Positions 5,539 through 5,699 of a stretch of DNA of 5,699 nt are shown one piece after another (position 1 is the first letter of the stretch; the number at the start of each line of letters is the position of its first letter). This DNA comes from Acidobacteriota bacterium. Its GTDB lineage: Bacteria; Acidobacteriota; Vicinamibacteria; Vicinamibacterales; CAVVIG01. A program made the translations under genes and the position numbers. The notes below the pieces were generated by a model. That model saw only the letters and a list, made by a program, of their open reading frames with translations, searched no databases and was not told the DNA's origin. The DNA is taken from positions 1 through 5,699 of the forward strand of contig QHWL01000148.1 in NCBI GenBank assembly GCA_003222555.1, read 5' to 3'.

Positions 5539-5699
5539 TCACTCTGCGCTGCACGAACCGGTCAACTCGGCGATCTTGTCGGTGGTTTTCCGCCCGCACA
5601 CCCAGTTGGCCAGCGTCTGCCACTCCGGATCGAGAATGGAGCTCCAGTGTCGACGGGCATGACGCTCCTCCGCATCAATTCCTCCTTCACCTGAGCGTC
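5539..5699 (-). CDS. C-terminal end of a probable c-type cytochrome-like protein, partial, likely frameshifted
   Basis: A minus-strand frame is open from the window edge to TGA at 5539-5541 and ends DPEWQTLANWVCG then KTTDKIAELTGSCSAE. The W-x-x-L-x-x-W-V pattern resembles the last helix of c-type cytochrome domains. In this frame the upstream part is Arg/His-rich and unlike a protein end. The neighbouring frame reads DAQVKEELMRRSVMPVDTGAPFS from the window edge, with the M-P-x-x-x-G-x-P-F-S motif that normally comes just before such a helix (the Met would be the heme axial ligand). Adding one G near 5630-5633 joins them as GAPFS-DPEWQTLANWV. So the gene is probably frameshifted, by mutation or sequencing error. 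No CxxCH is in view, because the N-terminal part lies beyond the window. Its stop is 86 bp from the small-subunit start, same strand, so it may be the electron-accepting subunit of the dehydrogenase. Confidence 0.5.
   Translation of the reverse strand, partial: RSGEGGIDAEERHARRHWSSILDPEWQTLANWVCGRKTTDKIAELTGSCSAE

Noticed and set aside
5441..5662. A 73-codon + strand frame at the right edge.
   Set aside because: It is antisense to the better supported cytochrome-like end and the small-subunit leader, and has no ribosome site or family signal.
1..5699. CRISPR arrays, tRNA or rRNA genes, transposase genes.
   Set aside because: I saw no regularly spaced repeats, no tRNA cloverleaf and no transposase motif on either strand.

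Overview
The window is GC-rich, densely coding bacterial DNA with Shine-Dalgarno-led genes. The mix suggests a soil-type Acidobacteriota (perhaps Vicinamibacteria-like) or a similar environmental phylum. It combines a secreted long-form MBL-fold hydrolase, a Tat-exported gluconate-2-dehydrogenase-type GMC pair and an SBBP beta-propeller remnant. This placement is inference from gene content, not from a marker gene.

Layout: one gene on the + strand (118-1680) encodes a secreted metallo-beta-lactamase-fold hydrolase with a large N-terminal extension. It converges on a set of minus-strand genes. Between the two gene sets (1681-2313) lie a long imperfect inverted repeat that may act as terminator, about 180 bp with nothing recognisable, a short stub of an SBBP beta-propeller protein that stops after one repeat, and two small hairpins. 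Next on the minus strand is a compact toxin-antitoxin pair, an RHH antitoxin (2721-2960) overlapping a PIN-domain toxin (2314-2724) by ATGA. After that come the GMC oxidoreductase large subunit (3038-4759) and the Tat-signal small subunit (4763-5452), 3 bp apart. At the right edge (5539-5699) is the C-terminal end of another minus-strand gene. Its two frames together look like the end of a c-type cytochrome domain, with a probable single-base frameshift.

How it works together: in the gluconate/sorbitol/glucose dehydrogenase family, a Tat-signal small subunit carries a signal-less FAD catalytic subunit to the periplasm, and a c-type cytochrome passes electrons to the respiratory chain. The 5539-5699 fragment, 86 bp upstream of the small subunit, is the best candidate here for that cytochrome, but no heme-binding CxxCH is visible because the gene runs off the window. 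The GMC subunit has a four-cysteine cluster (C222, C225, C228, C233) where sugar dehydrogenases of this family hold an iron-sulfur cluster. The toxin-antitoxin module lies directly downstream of the dehydrogenase genes, with its own possible promoter. I see no CRISPR array, tRNA, rRNA or complete mobile element.
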